Shown here piece after piece: positions 60,901 to 64,000 of a stretch of 64,000 nt of DNA (its first letter is position 1; each line of letters opens with the position of its first letter). Source of the DNA: Pagrus major (lineage: Eukaryota > Chordata > Actinopteri > Spariformes > Sparidae); assembly GCF_040436345.1 (NCBI RefSeq), contig NC_133220.1, positions 6,574,436 through 6,638,435 of the forward strand, written 5' to 3'. Below the pieces are notes generated by a model, which did not search any database, was not told where the DNA came from, and worked only from the letters and a program-made list of their open reading frames with translations. Both the position numbers and the translations under genes were made by a program.

Positions 60901-61608
60901 CTTCTCCTCCCTCCTCTCCCCTGTCTCTGTCCTCCATGTCCGTCCCGTAGAAGCCCGAGGCCTCCAGGGAGGCATCGCCGGCTCCAGGCCCACCGACGAG
61001 CTCCTTCTCTGGGTCAGTGGAGTCTGGTTGTTCCCTGTAGTTTTCTGGATCCTGGGGAAGCACCAGATGAACCATACGCTGAAAGTAGAAAGATATTTGG
61101 TGAGACGGTCTGACTGATAGACAATAACAAAATGATCTTATTACAACTTAGAGACTCATACACTCATACAGATGCAGGCATCGACCCACAGCAATGTTGG
61201 TGGCAAAAAGATGAATTTTCATCACCAGTGTGTTTAAAGTTTAACCCAGAAAATGGCATCACCTTGGACTCATCCTCACCTCCATCTCGTCTTCCACATT
61301 TACACTTTCATCCACAGCAGGCCGGGTCCTGGCCGGCGACGGTGGGTTTAACTGGGAGGAGTTAGCGGAGTCCATCTTGGCCTGGGAACGGGATGTTTCA
61401 TGTATCTCTGGCCAGCCCATGTCATGAACCAAATTAGGCTGGGCTCGCACCAACTCTTGGACTGAGTGGCGTTTGGTCCTGACTAACTCCTGGATGAAGT
61501 GCGACTGGGCTGGGCCTTCATCCTGGAACAGACGGGCCACCGGAGGACTGAGCGGTATGACGCGCTGGGACGAAGCCAGTCTGAAGGCGTCGCAGCTCGA
61601 CAGGAGAG
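53080..61608 (-). CDS. podxl2: podocalyxin-like protein 2 (endoglycan), 5'-incomplete
   Basis: Coding exons in transcript order: 61280-61608, 60742-61078, 59938-60047, 58652-58859, 57610-57786, 57230-57474, 57064-57138, 54994-55150, 53786-53847, 53518-53697, 53260-53427, 53080-53139. Together they hold 701 full residues plus stop, with every phase matching across GT/AG junctions. The first listed exon begins in phase 1 after TTCCCGTAG, so a signal-peptide exon is missing, probably beyond the window. The membrane-proximal Cys region, transmembrane helix, HFVENGCHDNPMLDVANDSQ tail and DTHL end match human PODXL2 closely. The ectodomain is acidic and mucin-like and is longer than in human (605 residues in all). 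Endoglycan is a CD34-family sialomucin at the cell surface; glycosylated and sulfated forms bind selectins in mammals. Those functions are family knowledge, not shown here. Confidence 0.93.
53260..53427 (-). CDS. podxl2: podxl2 cytoplasmic-tail exon
   Basis: Fifty-six codons with HFVENGCHDNPMLDVANDSQ and PEMQEKKPSTNG, near identical to the human tail, followed by a Gly/Asp-rich insert and NRWQ. The donor CAG/GTGATTGG follows. Reading through it would reach a stop after VIG, which would remove the PDZ ligand. Confidence 0.93.
53518..53697 (-). CDS. podxl2: podxl2 transmembrane exon
   Basis: Sixty codons. The stretch YSAASSCQSRPSQTRSDYGK precedes the hydrophobic helix (LFVVLVIIGSICMVIITSGF) and the stop-transfer CWQRRLPATKT. 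The SCQ cysteine near the membrane is conserved in human (SSCQA). Confidence 0.95.
53786..57138 (-). CDS. podxl2: podxl2 membrane-proximal globular exons
   Basis: Three exons encode the conserved Cys-containing module. 57064-57138 gives VVCVDWSELTGRGYVILNMT, with an N-glycosylation site at NMT. 54994-55150 begins EEFRMDQGILLLKIMERVFA and includes SWVLYLSKPTHQQHQLLMNV. 53786-53847 gives VIGTKDLLGMLGEIRKSLTE. Human PODXL2 has the matching order QVICKDWSNL..., HISLSKP..., and SMLGDIRRSLEE. The donor of the second exon runs directly into a (CA)n tract. Confidence 0.93.
54618..54655 (+). repeat. RTE/Rex3-like LINE 3' tail fragment
   Basis: GGTGAATGTCCCCTCAGGGA then TCAATAAAGTTTTATC is close to the fish RTE LINE ending. 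It lies antisense in a podxl2 intron. Confidence 0.5.
54963..54993. repeat. (TG)n tract abutting a podxl2 splice donor
   Basis: On the podxl2 strand the donor of exon 54994-55150 reads G/GTACACACAC and continues as CA for about 30 bases. The same exon is also entered from a CA/TG-rich acceptor side (55155-55173). Confidence 0.95.
55843..56616. mobile_element. hAT-type non-autonomous transposon with intact target duplication
   Basis: The element spans 55851-56608 (758 bases). It starts CAGTGTTGGGGG and ends with the reverse complement of CAGTGTTGGATAACG, giving inverted ends CAGTGTTGG. It is flanked by a perfect 8-base duplication GTCATCTC at 55843-55850 and 56609-56616. An 8-base duplication and CAG-type ends define the hAT superfamily. 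The interior has no transposase. It lies in a podxl2 intron. Confidence 0.88.
57230..61608 (-). CDS. podxl2: podxl2 ectodomain exons: acidic, mucin-like
   Basis: Six exons encode a low-complexity ectodomain. The first has a small internal duplication (FIQELVRTK then SVQELVRAQ). The second is highly charged (RGEEGGEDRERRGGEDEWER) and contains ENYREQ and GFYGTDMEDRD, tyrosines near acidic residues that could be sulfated. The third is Ser/Pro-rich (SPSFHPSSSQQPSISSP). The fourth is Thr-rich (SITTTRTTSTAAPP), typical of O-glycosylated mucin. The fifth is glutamate-rich (EDEETEREEEEEETG). The sixth ends GHDFDDMGQHQ. Acidic tracts followed by a mucin segment are characteristic of endoglycan. Sequence conservation here is low, as in the family. 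Confidence 0.85.
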
Positions 61609-64000
61609 CTACGGGAAAAAGAGACAAAACACTTTGAAGATGATTCTGCTGTGCGCCAATATTTTAGTCTGAAATTAGGTTTTAATGAGCTCTCTGAGGA
61701 AATCAGATTGTCAGCAGAGGTTTAAGGATTCAACAGGGTGCAGAAACATCAAAAACATCTAAAATAGGAAATATATAGAAGGAACGATAACAAATCAGCA
61801 ACAAGCACTTTTATTTTGTCTTTAAATTTCTCTTAATCAGTCTAATTCATTCCTTCATCTGTTTATTGGTTCATGAACTCATTCAAGAGTTCATAGATTC
61901 ATCATTGACTTCCGTAGTTGTTCATTCATTAGCTCATTCACTCACTCTTATCCATCTATACGTCCATCCGTCCATCACTAATCCCTGTCGACCGGCTGAG
62001 ACGCGGAGCCCTCACTCCAGTCTCCCCCTCGCGTATCCCATAGTGCTCTCTGTCTGGGACCACAGATGGCCGTCTGACATCAGGGGCTGACCGAGCAGAT
62101 TATGATATCAACATGTCGTCATGTCTCAAACACGTCTGCGGCATGTTAAGCTCTCCATCGCTACAAAGCCCCACGGTCTTAAGATGACACGTATCCACCA
62201 GCTCCTTCCTGCTGACTGAATGGTTTCATAAAGAAGTGTGTAAAGTAGCTGAGCTGACGGCCGCCGGAGGAGCTTTCTTCTTGACAGTTTGAACTTTTAA
62301 GTCAAAAATCTCCTAAAAAAGTTTCATGAGGATTAATCAATTCTAAGAGACTAGTACAGTCGTGCTAGCAGCTCGGCAGTGCTTTAAGCTAAATGCTTAT
62401 GCCAGCAATGCTAAAAATGACAATGCTTAATGATGCGTACTGTTTGAACTTGAACGCCCCCCTGAAGTCGGATATTTGACTCCAACCTCAAAAACCAAGA
62501 TGGCTGCTGCACATCAACAGCTGTAGAATACACTGTTTATTAATTGTGTCCTATTTGTGTCTCAGTAAATCAGGAAAAGTTAAAGATTTCATCCTGAAAG
62601 AATCATAAATGTCTCACGTGAAACCATCCCACAGTTGTTTCAGTACAACACAATAAAGTAAAGCTTCAGAAATGAATGAAACACTGCAATGACACGGCAC
62701 TTAAACCATTTTCAAGACACACTGAGGATTAAAATCTTCAAACGGTGATTCAGTGATTTCATTCATCCTGAGGGTGTTAAATAAAATTTCATGTCAATCC
62801 GCTGATTGATTCGAGTCTCTGCCCTGCAACTCAGTGACGCAGCGATATCTGATACTCTCATATGAAGCTGCTACTAAAACATAAGGTAGAAAACTTCCTC
62901 TTTCACATGACGTTGTAGGAAGTTAAAAGCCTGTACATGTAAAATGTTTTTAAAAAAGCTAAATCATGTTTGTGGTCAACACTCTAAAGGATGGATTGCC
63001 ATAAAATAAGTAAAAAAAAAATCAACTTCACTTCATGAATTAGAGCAAATATAAAGGGTCAGCTATATTTTTGGAGACTCTTCAGGCCACAAAAGGATGT
63101 ATTGTTACGCTGCTATGTTATTAAGTTGTTATGTTGCTGCAGTGACATGTTGATGTGTCTCATAAATTGACTAAACCCCGAGGCTAAAGGAAACAGGTGT
63201 ACAGCTGTACTGTGTAAAGAGATATGCACTCTGCGATAGCGGTGATGTGGCGTCGTGTTGGTAGTCGTGAGCATAAAGACCATTTATTCCTACTAAAAGG
63301 TGCAAATATTTCACAAATGTCTTATTTTATTTTTTTAAAAAAGCTTCAGTAGCTTCCTAGAGCAGCTGGGCCATGTAGCTTTCAGTAAAAATGTGACTCA
63401 AACAGAAGTAAATTGAATTAATATACAATGCAATGATATGTTTGTAGCCACGTCAGCTCTGGGCTTTATGGAAGGAAATGTCTCACCAACTATCTGATGG
63501 ATGGCAACGACATTTTGAACAGACTTTCATGGTCATAAATGGAAGAATCCTACTGACTTCAGTGATCCTCTGACATTTCCTGTACGGGCCAGCGGGCCAC
63601 AGTTGGCCCAACATAACCCGGACATTGTCAGGTAAAAACACGCCTGCTAATTGTTTTTCAAAATCTGAGCACGGCGGACTGAGTGACACATTGCGCAGGA
63701 GGTCAATAAATTAAGGGAACATTTAACATCTTAACAATAAAAGAAGATAAAGATAATTATTGTTTTTGCTGTTTCTGTAAAGGAGGGGGGGAATCCCGTC
63801 GTATAAGCCTGATGGCTTCTTGCCTTCTCCTGATAAATCTGTTATTTTTTTTAAATTAATGCTTCGTTTTATTCCAAAATACCTGCAAAACTAATGAAAT
63901 ACCCATCAGCCTCAGCTGTACTTGGTGTTTACTGCAGGGCTACAGCACACAGATAATAACTAGTCGGATCAACTCACTGTTAGTTTGAGTATTTTCATCA
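61609..64000. other. podxl2: podxl2 5' intron, no exon recognised
   Basis: I looked on the minus strand for a start codon with a signal peptide followed by a phase-1 donor and found none, so exon 1 is probably beyond base 64000. The interval holds fragments of a teleost dispersed repeat at about 62370-62450, 62740-62810 and (reversed) 63480-63600, and otherwise unremarkable AT-rich sequence. Confidence 0.55.

Noticed and set aside
60745..60993. Arg/Glu-rich alternative frames over the acidic podxl2 exon
   Set aside because: Low-complexity shadow frames; the real frame is fixed by phase with neighbouring exons.
61866..62090. Candidate first exon of podxl2 in the last 2.4 kb
   Set aside because: No minus-strand ATG with a hydrophobic signal peptide and a phase-1 donor could be found; the plus-strand frame here is unrelated.
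1..64000. CRISPR arrays, operons, tRNA or rRNA genes
   Set aside because: No regularly spaced direct repeats, Shine-Dalgarno-linked gene strings, or intact tRNA/rRNA folds were seen; tRNA-like sequence is limited to SINE fragments.

Overview
The window looks like nuclear DNA of a ray-finned fish, most likely a percomorph teleost. Genes are split into many short exons with GT/AG borders and short introns. (CA)n/(TG)n microsatellites are dense, and there are teleost-style tRNA-derived SINEs, hAT-like and piggyBac-like non-autonomous elements and LINE remnants. The proteins are clearly vertebrate. No bacterial, phage or CRISPR features are present.

Three protein-coding genes can be supported. 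(1) ripor3 (fam65c), + strand, complete coding region of 24 exons from 20366 to 38856. My exon joins keep the frame throughout and give 1007 codons plus stop. (2) blcap, - strand, one intact 87-residue coding exon at 43657-43920, tail to tail with ripor3. (3) podxl2 (endoglycan, CD34 family), - strand, 12 coding exons between 53080 and 61608. Its signal-peptide exon lies upstream, probably beyond base 64000; the last exon ends in the DTHL PDZ ligand typical of the family.

Layout: 1-20364 holds no recognisable coding exon. It contains microsatellites, a short piggyBac-like MITE, SINE-like and hAT-like repeats, and one possible untranslated ripor3 exon near 8.3 kb. 20.4-39.5 kb is ripor3, with its largest intron (about 5.9 kb) between coding exons 6 and 7. 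39.5-41.3 kb is a short convergent interval filled by dispersed repeats. 41.3-44.1 kb is the main blcap exon with a long 3' UTR that appears to hold a transposon. 44.1-53.0 kb is blcap 5' sequence followed by a gene-free, repeat-rich interval with a decayed LINE reverse transcriptase and a degenerate minisatellite. 53.1-61.6 kb is podxl2; 61.6-64 kb is podxl2 intron or upstream sequence.

The three genes are not a pathway. RIPOR proteins are Rho-family interactors, BLCAP is a small membrane protein, and endoglycan is a sialomucin. No new biological system is evident. The best second-look items are the cleanly bounded transposons, two copies of a hammerhead-like motif, CA repeats that directly abut splice sites in two genes, and blcap codons that correspond to known A-to-I recoding sites.
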